Assembly: GCA_963573385.1 (NCBI GenBank)
Contig: CAUYLG010017953.1
Coordinates: 1 to 64,000, forward strand
Length of the DNA: 64,000 nucleotides
Reading direction: 5' to 3'
Source of the DNA: Cacajao melanocephalus
Taxonomy: Eukaryota > Chordata > Mammalia > Primates > Pitheciidae
Shown here piece by piece: positions 27,966 through 40,770 of this stretch. Position numbers and translations under genes: made by a program. The notes beneath the pieces are model-generated. The model was not told the DNA's origin. It saw nothing but the letters and a program-made list of their open reading frames with translations, and ran no database searches. The stretch's first letter is position 1. The number at the start of each line of letters is the position of its first letter.

Positions 27966-30532
27966 ACCTTCCCTCTCTTGTTCTAGTACCCTCTTGCTGT
28001 CTGTCTTTCTTGCCTTCTTTCTGCACATTTTCCTCTCAGAAAATCAAGACCTATGTCACTTCCTTGAAGGGATTTGAGATTGATGAAAAGAAATGTGAAG
28101 AGAAAGATTTTTTTTTTCCAGTCCATGTAAAGATGATGCTCTAACCCTCCTCCTTACAAGCATGTGTACATATCAAACGAAAAGTCAGAAACTTGAACGT
28201 TCAGTTTACATTTAAGTCACAGCATTGAGACGATTGAGAATGTAGCACAATGGAATTCTCATCCGTACTATCTGTAAATCATTCTGCAAACTGAAGCTAG
28301 GTCTCTTTGGATGATTTCCGGAGGAGTCATGATGGAATGGAGACAGAAAAAGGACAAAATACTTGAAATGTATGTCTTGGTTCTCACCACCCACTCATGG
28401 TTGAGACCCATATTGTCTATCTGTGTGGACATATTATGGCATTGATGGAGGCTGGTGTGCAAGTGAGAAAGCCACAAATAATGTTCCTTCCCTGTTGACT
28501 TTCATTGATACATAGTCAATCTGTAAGTTATTCAGTAACACCACTGATAGAGCAAAATGTGGCTGAGACAAGAGCTTTCATGCCTCCCACAAAGCTGCAA
28601 TTTGAAGGGAGCAAGGTCACTCTGAAGGTGGAGTTGCAAAGTAGACATTTTAACTGAAGAACCATATAGGTTGTGCCCAAGAATCAAATATATACATTTT
28701 CTGCTAATACGGAAATGGAGACAATGAATCAAGGAAAATAACTATGATCCTGGGAGCTAATAAAATCATGGACTGCCAGTGCTAAGACAACATCCCACCC
28801 ACATCTTTCACCAGCCTTTAAATTCATCAGCAGGAGACCATACCAGGTACACAGGATGAGCAAGGCCAGAGACTTACACTAAGAAAATGAACTGTGACCA
28901 TGTCTTCCTCTTGAAATTCGATGCCGTATTAGAGAGTAAGAAAAGTTTGGGAGAAACAATCCTGATAGAAACTTGAACTTTAAATGGTTTGAATCTAATA
29001 TAAAAGAGATTAAGTTAAACATTTTTTCAAACAATGATTGTCACTTTTTCTTATCTTTCTTATAGGTTAGTGGCCTCTAATTAAGGTATTTCAATTATAG
29101 ACATTAAAAACACTTTTGTATTAGTAACTTTAGTTGCTTGATCCTGTTATAATATGTTAGGTGGAAACTCAACAAATATAGGAATAATTGAAGAAATTAT
29201 GTGTGTCCTCATTTATATATTATTCCTCATTTTCTCTTGAGTACTTCTTTCAGTATTCAGTTAAACTTTTAAATTTTAAGATTTCTCTAGGTCCATGACT
29301 TCAGAGATCGGCTGCAGCATTAAGTAGTGATACAGTTAATATTAACTAAACATGCCTGTGAAAAGTCTAGCCAAGCAAAAATCACTTACCTAAGACCTGG
29401 AGTACGTTACAAGTTTATACTTGTTAAAGTTAAGTGGATATTAAGAAATCAGGAGTTATCCGAATGACTATGTCATCATCTTAGGACCTACTGGCTTCTC
29501 AGTTGCAAAATATATTCATGTTCTTTCTACTGGGAGACACTTTACCTCATCATCATAATTCTTATGTCTTGTTCCAGGCTTATGCCCAAGCCTGACTTTA
29601 GCTAAGAGGGATTTAAGATGCTCCAACCATCAGGAGACTCAGGAGCAAGTTAGTCTTTCTACTACACTAATTCCAACTCCATCTCTTGTTTTACATATCT
29701 TGCCACTTTACTCAGACTGGGTTCTCCTTTCACATCCTTTTTCTGTTATTTCAAGTGTCAAAAATCCTACTTTTGTCATCTAATTAGTACAAGAGTCTTC
29801 GAAGGCTGGATTTCTGCTTTGCTCTTATTTTTCTCTCCTTCTAACAGTTGGCTAATTCTTCCTAAATGTTGGCTCTGTAACTGGGACAGAAAACTGTGAC
29901 AGATTTATCATTTGCTCCACTGAGTTTCAGAGTACTGCCTGTAGAGGCACCTTCATTACATTGTGTTGGGCAGTCAGGAGGCCAAATGTTTTCTTGCATT
30001 ACCATCTGCTGTCTGTATTCTTCCTACTGAGTTTTACTTCAACTCCTCAGGTGTCATTGACTCTTTCTACCTAGAGCCAGTTCACAGTTCCAGGTACTTG
30101 CCTCTTCCTGTCTAGCCTGTACCACATGATTTGGGACATAATGATTATTCTTTTGGGAAAGCCTGTAGACCAACTAAGCTATATGTAGCTTTATATAATG
30201 GAAAATCTGTCTGTCTGAAACTGGCGCATATAGTGAGAAATATATTAGTTTTCAAATTTTGAAGTTCAAGGCCACGTCAACTTCATGGTTGATATCAACT
30301 AATGGCTCCCTATTTATACATATAGTTATGGAGATGTAGAGTGCAAAGGTACAATTTTAAGACATCATTCAAGAATAAAAACTAAATCCTAAAAATAAAC
30401 TATATCAAGACTACCGACTTTTTGGAGAACACAGTGTGGTTTCTTCTTGTCACTAGTATACACATAAGGAGTTGGAGACAGTCATTTCTATAACTCACAT
30501 TTAGATTTACAGAATGAAATCTGTATTAAAAA
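27966..30532. other. Unassigned sequence
   Basis: About 2.6 kb of moderately AT-rich sequence. I see no named repeat, exon structure or RNA gene. Small open frames at 27959-28144 and on the minus strand at 28212-28732 resemble nothing I know. Confidence 0.45.
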
Positions 30533-30573
30533 ATTAATTTGGCTTCTTGTATTCTAAAAGAAGCCAAATTAAT
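30533..30573. repeat. Perfect 16-base inverted repeat with 9-base loop
   Basis: Left arm attaatttggcttctt (30533-30548), loop gtattctaa, right arm aagaagccaaattaat (30558-30573). All 16 pairs match. No flanking repeat family explains it. A transcript in either direction would fold into a hairpin, but the stem is shorter than a typical microRNA precursor. Confidence 0.95.
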
Positions 30574-30823
30574 AGTAATATCAGCACATTTTTTATTTAT
30601 TATCTTGACTTGGGAAAGGCTGCTTTAAAGACAGCCAATAGAAAAGGATAGACCCAAATATCTTTTCTTGGAAATATTTATTCGGAAGACTTTCTGAAAG
30701 ATAGTACATTTCCTAAGTCCTCAACCTACAAAATTCTGTATCCAGGTACATTTCTTTGGATTCAACATGTATTAGATTAATCCAGATCAACTGGCTCTTT
30801 CTAAACAGGACTTTCCAGGATAA

Positions 30824-31362
<539 letters not shown>

Positions 31363-31494
31363 TGAAAATAATAATGTTGAACTTAATAGGAAGGTTTTTT
31401 TAAAAAAAATTTATCACAAAACTATTTATTAGGGGCTGGAGGCAAGGTCAGGAGACTTTCTATGAACTGAAGAGTCTTGAATAGTTTTGTGTGC

Positions 31495-31790
31495 AAAAAC
31501 CACTTTCATGTGTATCATTACTTGTGATCTTTACAACAATGCCATAGATTAAGTTTTAAATTTGGAAGTTATGTTCCATGACAATGAGATATAATAAAAA
31601 ATGTGCTGCAGTTGAATTATAACACCTTCCCTTACATCTGTAATCTGTCTCTTACCTGCATGGAGATTTCAGATAATTTTCTTAATCATCTATGGCAGAG
31701 TTTCCTCAATCTGAAATGGGAATCAAAACAGATATTTTGTTCCACTTCTAGGAGTTGAGTGGATCAATTGAAATAATAAGAGACCTTAGT
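31495..31790. mobile_element. MIR SINE fragments
   Basis: About 31660-31790 resembles the + strand MIR core and 3' half ('gagtttcctcaatctgaaat', then 'gtggatcaattgaaataata'). A weaker antisense-like MIR core lies at about 31495-31580 ('gtgatctttacaacaatgcc'). Both are very diverged. Confidence 0.45.
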
Positions 31791-33825
31791 ATCAAGGTAT
31801 TCTACTAATGTAAATAAGGGTTTTAGACTGAAGGAGACCAGACGTGCATGACTGAAGTAAAATCAAGTATGTTTGCTTATTTAAAGGATGCAGGAAGAAG
31901 GCAACCAGTTAGGATATAAAGTAGGAAAATTCACACTATTTTAAATGATAGACAGAGGATGAAATTCACAGGCTCCCTATAAAAGCCCTCAGAAGTAAAC
32001 ATAAAATTGCAAATGATAACTCTGAGTGAACGAGAGTCAGATCAGATGCTTTTTTGAAAGCTCAAAGGCTTCCTTTTGTGCCCAGGCTTATATACAAATG
32101 GCAGGAGAAGTTCATTGCATCTACCGGGGGCCAGCTTATTTTAGGCAGGTACACCTTACAGGTCTTGGTGTAACACAATAAGCATTGTGAACATAGACTG
32201 GTTGACCACAGGGCAGTGCTCTCAGGAACAAGTGGTCCTCGATTATCCCCAGTATCCCCAGGACTTGCTCAAACTTAGAACTGCCAAATTAGAAATAGAC
32301 AGTTACCAAGATGTCCTTACTCCACAGTCTCTTAGACTAGCTCCAGAATATATTTTTTCAGGTCACCGCGTTTGCTTAATACTTTCTGTATATGTGGTCT
32401 TACCAATCTAAAGAATTTGATGTTTAAATTTTCGCCTACACATCATATTCTCTGTATCAGGGAGTCAGATATCCAAATTAGGTGTCAAGGGTTTCAAGAA
32501 GCAGTAAGGAACAACTGTATCTAATATCCTGTTACCTAACTTACAAGATGACAGTTTCTGCTGAATACTTGTCTATTATGACAATTAAAATACAGATCTT
32601 TTAGAATCTCCATAATTCGACAGGCAGCCATTTTGCCTTATTCATTTTATAATCAATTCCTGTTGTGCCAAATCACTAGAAATTAAAAGTTCAGTGAAAA
32701 TGCAAAGGGTTGCTTATCCATCCAGATATGGCTGCAAGGAAAGATATCGATCGTAGTGCTTAACAATAACTGAGTAACTCTACCTGAATTCTTGCTTCAC
32801 ATGTAAGATACTTACATGTTTTGAAATCCCAGACAGGAACCTGAGCTACATTGTAGCTACCTGAGCTACAATGATCCCAATAACTAACGCTAGTTCATTT
32901 GGGAAAGAGGAAGAACTGTGCTTTTGGAAGTTGTGAAGGACAGTACTTTTATTCCTCCAAGTGAAGTCATTCTCCGTCCTCCTCCATTCCCCAGTATAAT
33001 GAAATTTCACAGTATCTGTCAAAAAATATTTTAACTCATTGATTCAAGTAGTAATTTTTGGTCAGGTCAGCTATAATGAGGAAGTACTATTCTAGCTCCA
33101 GACATAAGAGGGATCAGGATCTTAAAAAAAATTCTTTAATGTTGATAGGATTAAGCCTGTTGCATATCCATTGAGATCTAACCTCTTTCTCCAGGCTCTT
33201 TCCTTGAATAACTATGCACTGTAAAGTAATTATCATCCCTGTTCCTAGTAACCGTGGTCAGTCCGAACTTTCCACAAGTGGGTATTTTATTTGAGTTCCT
33301 TTTTTTTCTGAAACAAAAAATTTACATATTAACATTTTATAAATGTCTATATTATTTCCTCTGTTTTATTTCATCTTAATAATCAACCCAAGTCTTTACA
33401 TTTTTGTGATATTTTCACATAGTCCTAGAAAACTGCTAAGGAAAGGTACATGTTTACACTGATTTGGGATGATCTATTTACTAGTAAACAAGTGTTGGAA
33501 GATAATAAAGCAAGCCAGGCCACAGGATATCAGTAGCAGAATTGTAGAGCTTCACGCTGCATTTCAAACACTTTTGCCAGTACATTTTTAATAGTAATGG
33601 TAGAGGTGTGCATTACTTACTGAGTTCCTATTATATCAGGTACTTTCTGTGCATAGTTATTCAAGGAAATGGCCTTGTAGAAAGAGGTTAGATCCTAACT
33701 GATACATAACAGGGTTAATCCTACCAATAATAAAGGCTTTTTAAAATAAATGATTCTTTGTATTTTCTTTTAAATGCTCATGAAAACCCTGATTTTTGTG
33801 TAAATTTATCCCGTTCCATCCATTC
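31791..33825. other. Unassigned sequence
   Basis: About 2 kb without recognised genes or repeats. A 12-base direct repeat, acctgagctaca, occurs at 32839-32850 and 32859-32870, overlapping a 15-base near-palindrome. Confidence 0.45.
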
Positions 33826-33964
33826 TATTTCCATTCCTTCTTCTCCCCCCTTTTCTTCCCTTCCTTCCTTCCTTCCTTCCTTCCCTTCTTCCCTCCTTCC
33901 CTCCCTCCCTCTTTATCCATATTTCTCTCTCTCTCTCTCTCTCTCTTATTCTTTTTCATTTCAG
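33826..33964 (+). repeat. Long polypyrimidine tract (CTTC)n/(CCCT)n/(CT)n ending in CAG
   Basis: Nearly 140 bases of C and T: CTTC units, CCCT units, then about ten CT units, interrupted only by 'atccata'. It ends 'ttctttttcatttcag' at 33949-33964, which would satisfy a 3' splice acceptor. No exon is supported downstream. Mirror-symmetric pyrimidine tracts can form triplex DNA. Confidence 0.9.
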
Positions 33965-35639
33965 ATCAGAAAATTAGACCAGTCTAGACATAGCATGTAA
34001 GTAGATCTGATCTCTTTATTACAACTATGCTTTATGGAAACTGAGAGACTTAGGTATTACTATATGAAGGATTATGGTAAAAGTGAAGAAGGTATCATCA
34101 AAAGGTTTCAAGATCTCCTTCCTGAGGGTGACTCTAGGGGCTAAAAATATTAGCTTCGTTAATAATCAAGGTGTATATGTATATATGACATATAATAGAT
34201 ATATATAGTTATGAATACAAAATTCAGAGAAAAAATGTATTACTTTTTCACATTTTCTTTTCAAAGGCATAAATTCTAATTAAACTAAAATGAAATGATC
34301 ATGATCATTTCCACTCATGGCAATTATAGTTTTGAGATTATTATATTAATTCTAACAAAATGATGTATTTTGGTTTATTATCAAGTTTAAGTTTCCGTTA
34401 ATGACTAACAAAGCAAGAAATCTAGCTTTTTCTTTCCTCTTTGAAAAATCAAATAAGGGGCATGAAATAAGTTATATTCATGAAAATGTGTAACATAGTA
34501 ATAGTAATGAAAATAATATATTTTCAGTAGAGATAACCTTACTAAAGTATTATAGGAAAATGAATTAGTAGACAGAATGTAATACCTCCTGATATCGAAT
34601 CCTTTACCTGGTAAAATGCCTAAAACATTGCCATAGAACATGAATACCCAGTTTTGACTGTTCCAAAAATTCTACAAAATTATGGATCAAAACACGGCAG
34701 TCAGCCATCTGTAGCAGAGCCTTTAAAAGCCTCTTAAACTGGCAAGAGACCACATTAATCAATTTGTGATTTATATTGGACTTATAATTGATTTTCATTT
34801 GAAATCATAAATATAAAATAGTTTCCATTAAAATAGACATACACTCCTAACACTGTAATAATGCACTATTCTGACAATATGGAATTGAAGTTCAAGTTCA
34901 TAAATGAAAGAGCTGGGTTCAAGTAGCTGACAAAATGCAGAATGAGATTTGTAACTGACTCTCGAAAGTAAGACTGCAAAGATGAATAGAGACAATTGAA
35001 AGCACTTTTGCATCCCAAATAAATTACTTTAAGTAGAATTCTGAAGGAGACTCTTTCTCAAATGATGGTTTTTATTATTTAAGCACAATTTGCAATATAA
35101 TTCTCTTCTGTTAAGTGTACCACTCTTCTTTTGGGGCCAGTATAGAGATGATAAATTTGAAATAGCATTTTTATTGCCTGCATTCTAGTATTTTCTTCCG
35201 CTTCTATATTCTAAATATTATCTGTAAACAATCCTAATGAACAGGTAATGAGTGAGAAAGTGGTGATATTAAATGACCAAACAACTTGATTATATTAGAG
35301 TAGAAAGAGTTAGATAGATAATCCAAAAAATAGTAAATTTCACATATTATCATATTATTATTCAATAGTATGATGAAATTGTATAAAAAAGAATGTTGGA
35401 ACGGCTCAGAGTAATGAATATAGTCAAGAATATTTTTTAAAGAGGGATGATAAATCTAGGTAAAAAGTGTGTACAGTTTCACTTCAAATTTCATTTCTAA
35501 TCATCAGCTGACAGAATAAATGAAAAGACATTTTGAATATAGATGTGATGATGGGGTCTCTTAATACTCAAAAAAATTCATATTTCTTCAGAATGTCTAG
35601 CAATGAAAATGTTTGAGCTGCTATTTCCATGTAAGATCA
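33965..35639. other. Unassigned AT-rich sequence
   Basis: Apart from the palindrome at 34292-34311 and an AT-rich (TATA)-like run near 34165-34210, nothing recognised. Confidence 0.45.
34292..34311. repeat. Perfect 20-base palindrome
   Basis: gaaatgatcatgatcatttc equals its own reverse complement over all 20 bases and contains two overlapping TGATCA sites. It lies in unassigned AT-rich DNA. Confidence 0.95.
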
Positions 35640-36008
35640 AGTAGCTGCGACAAGTTGGTTCTGGTGTTTCGAGAGCCTAATTTCCCTACCCTTTAGGGAA
35701 CAGCCTCCATGCTAAGAGACCTGGGAGTTGAAGGCCCTCTCTCAGTCATCCTGTGGAAATCTTAGCCCTTTTCTCTTGAGCCCACTGGATGCCCTTATGA
35801 TAAGGTACCTCATCTCAGCTCTCCAGATGGCACCCATATCCCCTCCTACTTTGACAGAATCCTCATTTCCTGTGCCAGTCCACGCCTGACTCTCTTCCCA
35901 TGTCCTGTTCCAAATCTAGCATAAGAGGACATCTATTATGGCCACTACCAACGAAAGCCCTTGGCGAGTTCATTCAGCATTAAGGGGAGTGAGAGATGCT
36001 TATTCCAC

Positions 36009-36051
<43 letters not shown>

Positions 36052-36110
36052 AGAGAGTTCCTTAGCGTACCTCTTCTGAGCTCCTAAGTAAATAAATTAA
36101 CAGCATTTAT
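35640..36110. other. GC-richer block with (TG)n at 36011-36050
   Basis: About 370 bases of distinctly higher GC than the surroundings, followed by about 18 TG units. A polyadenylation-like AATAAA lies at about 36090. It could be an old LTR, but I see no diagnostic termini or TSD. Confidence 0.4.
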
Positions 36111-36386
36111 TTTTGGCTGAAATCAGTTACTAACTACTGTTTAAACATTTCTGTGGGGACATTGTATTCCAAGAAAATTAAAAAGTATAAAAGTTAAATT
36201 GTGATATTTTACTGCCTCTGTACATCAGTCTATAGATACTACAAATAGGTTACTAATTACAAAAGAATTAAAACATACTTAATATGTAAGTGGATAGTAC
36301 AAATTTAATTTTCATTAATGCTCTTTAGGGTCATCATTAAAAGTATTATTTTTCAAGGAGAAAAGAGATGCTATAACTCCTCCTCC

Positions 36387-36408
36387 TATTATTATTATTA
36401 TTATTATA
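36387..36408 (+). repeat. (ATT)n microsatellite
   Basis: About seven ATT units. Confidence 0.95.
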
Positions 36409-36659
36409 GCAGTGTCATCTGGTGAAATGAGCATGAATAACAAAAATAACCTACATCACTGGTTTTCTGGGAGGAATAATTGAGTGAATGTATGTAAATC
36501 TCCTCCCACAGTTCCTGGTATATTGGTCAATGTTCATTCTAGTTTTTTGTTGTTGTTGTTTTGTTTTACTCCCTATGTGAACAATTATGGGTAATTTGGA
36601 TTGTGTCATTCACTTACTTGCATATATTTCAAATTTTCCAAAATAAATGATTTCTTTTT

Positions 36660-36745
36660 GTAACTAGAGAAAAATACTAACTACAATGTCTGGCATGTAG
36701 TAAGCACTCCACAAAAGTCAGATATTGGTATTTTTATTAATTATA
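36660..36745 (+). mobile_element. MIR 3' end fragment
   Basis: Shows the MIR tail: 'caatgtctggcatgtagtaa', 'gcactccacaaaagtcag' and 'tattggtatttttattaa'. Short but well ordered. Confidence 0.6.
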
Positions 36746-37329
36746 CATATTATTTTCAATTGCCTTCCTATCCAAGTCTAGACTGTGAGCATTTTCTCAC
36801 TTTACTAAATATTCTTCAAAAAGAATTTTAAGGGTATATTAGAGATTTACTACTTCTTCTTTATTTCAGTTTTAAATATGCTACAATGAATGTTCTGATA
36901 CAGAAATCATTTTATAGTATTCTTATTTTTATCCCTCAGTATAAAATTCCAAAAGTCAAATGTTTTTTTTTTAAATCATTATTCATCAGCATTAGATATT
37001 CAGAAAGAATAGGAGATTTCTTCAGTAAGTTTTTTTTCTGATAGTTGCTGAATATTGTATGTTTAAATTACCCTTATACTCTAACTTCTTTCATTCTCAT
37101 TTATCTGTTTCAAAATAGACCTCACAGCTTTCTTAGCAGTCTATATATTTTAATTTTGGATGAACATGATTCAAGTAGCTCACTAAAAAACAAATAAACA
37201 AAATTCCATGAAAATGATGCATCCAAATTAGTGTTTCAATTGAATATAAGACCTATCTCTAAGTTCCTTGCCAGACTAAGGGAAGAAGGAAATGTTATAC
37301 TAAAATGTGATAAAGTATTCATTAAAAAA
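36746..37329. other. Unassigned AT-rich sequence
   Basis: No feature recognised. Confidence 0.45.
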
Positions 37330-37960
37330 ACAATATTAGGGTATTCGGGGAGACAATATTTTTCTTGGATTCACGCTGCAGAGAATATTCTCATGTGGAT
37401 AGTGCCATAGGCCATGCCCAGACTGGCTGTGATCACTTCCCTTTAGACCTTCACACTATGGCTCGTGTGGCTACAGAGGCCCACAGGCTGGCCCTCTACA
37501 CACAAGAGAGTTGCAATGTGATTGGCCACGCATGACTCCTAGTCATAGTTACATAATTTGTGGTCCAGGAAGCATGAAAAAACTGGAAGTAAAGTTAAAA
37601 TTGGTACCTGATATCTAAATCCTTTGATCGCAGTTGACATGGCTGCTAAAGGCTAGAGTTCCAAGTGACACGGTTGAAAGAAGCATGGCAAGCTCCTTCT
37701 CGGGAGGGGGAAAAGGCAGAATTCCTTGGACGGGAGGAAAGCCATTGCCACCAACAAGGCACATCTGCCCAGGAGGACCTGGGAGTCTTGAGAAGCCACA
37801 CTGAACCCATATTGCTGAGCCTGCTAGACTTTGTTGAGAATACACTCTTTTAGCTCATCCCAATAAACTGGAGATTTATCTGTGAGACTGCCGATTTTCT
37901 CCAGGCTTCCAACCAGGTCCGCTGTGAACTAGTTTAGATGCGCTGCTGGATATAGTAAAT
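37330..37960 (+). mobile_element. Possible ERV LTR, unclassified
   Basis: GC-rich relative to its flanks, with AATAAA at 37862-37867 followed by a U5-like segment ('ctgtgagactgccgattttc', 'ccaggtccgctgtgaac'). I found neither clear TG...CA ends nor a TSD, so this is a suggestion only. The open frames in both strands at 37615-37853 are short and unsupported. Confidence 0.35.
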
Positions 37961-38406
37961 GGTGTAACACATAAAGTCAGAGGCAACAATTTCATGTAAC
38001 TGAAGCAAGAGTACATGTGTTCCTTTTTCTTATAAGGATTTTAGTAGTGTTAGATGACAAAAATAAATTTGTGGATGCGTCCTTTTAGGATATATTAGAT
38101 TTACAAGTTTAAACATATTTATTTATAAAACATACAAGACTCTTGATGTATGTTATTTTATACTGTGATTGGACACTTCCCAAAGTTTTAAAGAAATTTC
38201 CTTCATCCCCACCCTCCTTTTCCACATCTTCACTCCAAGGAATTTACTGGAATTAATATTCTATAGTTTATAATTTTGGGAAATGCCACTTTAGCAAACA
38301 TATTTTTCTTATCTTGTACATTGTCACAGATATTTGAAAGTAGCCTCATTGTTAAATAAGATACAGTGTGCGTGTGTGTTTATATATGAAGTGAAAGTGG
38401 GATGAT

Positions 38407-38822
38407 TGTGTAAAGCCATTCTTGCATTGCTATAAAGAAATAGCTGAGCCTTGGTGATTCATAATTAAAAGAGGTTTAATTAGCTCATGGTTTTGGAGGA
38501 TATACAGGAAGGATATACAGGAAACATGGCACTGGCATCTGCTCAGCTTCTGGAGAGGCCTCGGGAAGCTTTTACTTGTGCTGGAAGGTGAAGTAGGAGC
38601 AAGCAGTCACATGGTTAGAGTGGCAGCAAGAGAGAGTGAGGGGGAAGATGCTACATGCTTTTAAATAACAGATCTCATGAGCACTTACTCACATCACAGG
38701 GATAGCACCAAGGGGATGGTTGGAAACAAGTTATGAGAAATCTGCCCCCATGACCCAAACACATCCAACACTGGGAATTACATCTCAACATGAGATTTAG
38801 AGGGAACTTTCAAACTATAGCA
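38407..38822 (-). mobile_element. THE1/MST-type MaLR LTR, antisense
   Basis: Read on the + strand this is the reverse of a MaLR LTR: 'gcattgctataaagaaatag', 'aaaagaggtttaattagctc', 'gaaggtgaagtaggagcaag', 'cagatctcatgagcac' and 'tctgcccccatgaccc', ending 'caaactatagca'. The length (416 bases) fits a complete but eroded LTR. A perfect 13-base tandem duplication, ggatatacaggaa, sits at 38498-38510 and 38511-38523 and is private to this copy. Confidence 0.85.
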
Positions 38823-39037
38823 ATAATATTTATGGATTTGTGGGAGGCAGGTTCATATGGGCACATTTTGAAGATTTTTTACTGGCAGGGCAGAAAGTAA
38901 TCTGGGTCCTTGACTGAATCAAGAAGAGCAGAGAAAGAGGCAGCACATGAGGTGAGACTGCCGGAGCCAAAGGACAGAAGGCATTAAAGATCTTTGTCTC
39001 TGTTTTGCCAGAGCACAGCTATTCCACTTCAAGAAAT
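38823..39037. other. Unassigned sequence
   Basis: No feature recognised between the LTR and the Alu monomer. Confidence 0.45.
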
Positions 39038-39183
39038 GACACTAAGCAGGCACATGGTGTGTGCCTGTAGTCTCAACTACTCAGGAGACTGAAGCAGGAG
39101 GATCACTCCAGCCCAAGAGTTTGAGGCTGTAGTGTGCTATGATTGGGCCTGTGAATCGCCGCTGTACTCCAGCAAGACACTAA
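39038..39183 (+). mobile_element. Free left Alu-type monomer (FLAM-like) retaining 7SL-specific sequence
   Basis: A single monomer at 39046-39180: 'cctgtagtctcaactactca', 'gaggatcactccagcccaag', 'gctgtagtgtgctatgattg', then 'gcctgtgaatcgccgctg'. The 'cctgtgaat...' block is present in 7SL RNA and in the oldest FLAM monomers but lost in dimeric Alu. gacactaa at 39038-39045 and 39176-39183 could be the TSD, though the right copy overlaps the expected monomer end. There is no poly(A) tail. Confidence 0.75.
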
Positions 39184-40645
39184 AGGTTGAGATACTGTTG
39201 AGAAATGGATTGACCTGCTGTTGAGAATTACATTGTAGGAATGATAAAACATACACTTGAAATGGTCAGTATGGAGGGACTACAAGTGAAAAAAACAACA
39301 ACCAGGACACCTTTCTTTTATTAATGCCATTTCCAAAGTAAATAAGAATTCCTGAGCTAAAGTCTTGCATGCTTTATTCGCAGTTTAAAAACATTGCTAG
39401 ACGCAGCTTGGATGTGTGCAATAAGCAAAGATTAACACACACACACACACAATTTATATGTACACATATATGCATTGTTTGCCATTTTTCTAGAATAATA
39501 GATGGCTATGTATCCCTGGAAATGCAAGCATTTTACATTGACTGAAAATCTACAAATTGTATTACTGAATTGACTATGTATATTATGCATGCACCTGTGT
39601 TGTGTTGTGTATGTTTGTGTGTATGTGTGTGTGTGCATGTCTGTGTATGGAGAGATAAACTTACCCTTTTATTATCCAGTATGAATTATTCAGGATGCCT
39701 TGTTTATAAAATATTCTGGGTATGGTTTATGGGTTTAACTGAAACATAAGTGAAAACGTAAAATTAATCTGAATAAATATAGTCAGGTTTAAGAAAATTT
39801 AATGGCTACCTTACTCAAACAATGATTAAAAATGAATTTTTGATTTACTTAAGGAAATCAACACATAGGTTTATTCACATTTCCATTTCCGAATGATTTC
39901 TTGCTACTTATAATACCCTTGCTCATTTTGATTATTTCGCAAACAAGTGTTTTTGGAAGGCACAGCTTAAATATATTAATATGCATTTGTATGCTATTAA
40001 TTGAGAAATAAGACATTTCTTCTCTTTCTCTCCATATATATATATATAAAACATATATACATATATATATAACATATATATAGTAGATATAGATACAACT
40101 GTAGTCCTACATTTATATATTTTCACATTTTTTTAAAGAGATGGCTTTAAGGTCTGTTAGTATAAATAACACATAAGTCTGACATAAGATAAAGATTATA
40201 TTCTTATTTCTGGCTGAAATACCTTTACATTTGACTTAGATATACAGACTTAAAGAATATGAACTATTGTTAAACACAGTGATGTCTTATTTAGCAATTA
40301 TGCAAAATATTTTTTATCTTATGTCTTAGACCTTAACAAATGGGCTTTAAAGACAATCATCGACTACTCCATTTTCCTTCCAATGGGTCCTAAATCAACT
40401 GATAAATTACGAATGAATCACACCAAAAGTGTAAATAAATTTGACGTCACTCTTTGATTTGTGGCCAAATGTTTCCTAGCACATCCCTCTAAATCTAGGC
40501 CTTGGGAAGATCCTGTGAAGCCTTATCAGACTCTTCAGATAGCTAAGAGCTGATTTTGATCATTCAGCCCAGGATGGGAAGAGAAGACTGAATGCAAGTG
40601 AAAGACGAAGGGACTTATTGATCTGTTCTCTCAAGTGCACCCATG
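39184..40645. other. Unassigned, with TG-rich and AT-rich simple repeats
   Basis: Short (AC)n at about 39435-39450, a TG-rich stretch at about 39594-39650 and an alternating AT tract at 40033-40083. No gene recognised. Confidence 0.5.
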
Positions 40646-40770
40646 CAATGGTTTTCAACCATGGTTCAACCACTTAAATCAGAATATTTGGGAACATCAC
40701 CAACTTTGGTATTTTTAAGCACATCTCAAATGGTAGCAGTTATGTGCAGCCAGAGGTAAGACACTCTGAA
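40646..40770 (+). mobile_element. MER5A-type hAT-Charlie fragment, internally deleted
   Basis: Left end 'caatggttttcaaccatgg' resembles CAGTGGTTCTCAACC. The interior has 'aaatcagaatatttggg' and 'ggtatttttaagcacat', and the right side 'gttatgtgcagccagag'. The total length is about 65 bases shorter than the family. Confidence 0.6.

Noticed and set aside
27959..28732. Cluster of 60-69-residue open frames
   Set aside because: They are in different frames and strands, show no similarity to known proteins, and occur at the density expected by chance.
33749..34000. Ser/Pro/Phe-rich open frames
   Set aside because: They are translations of the CTTC/CT pyrimidine tract.
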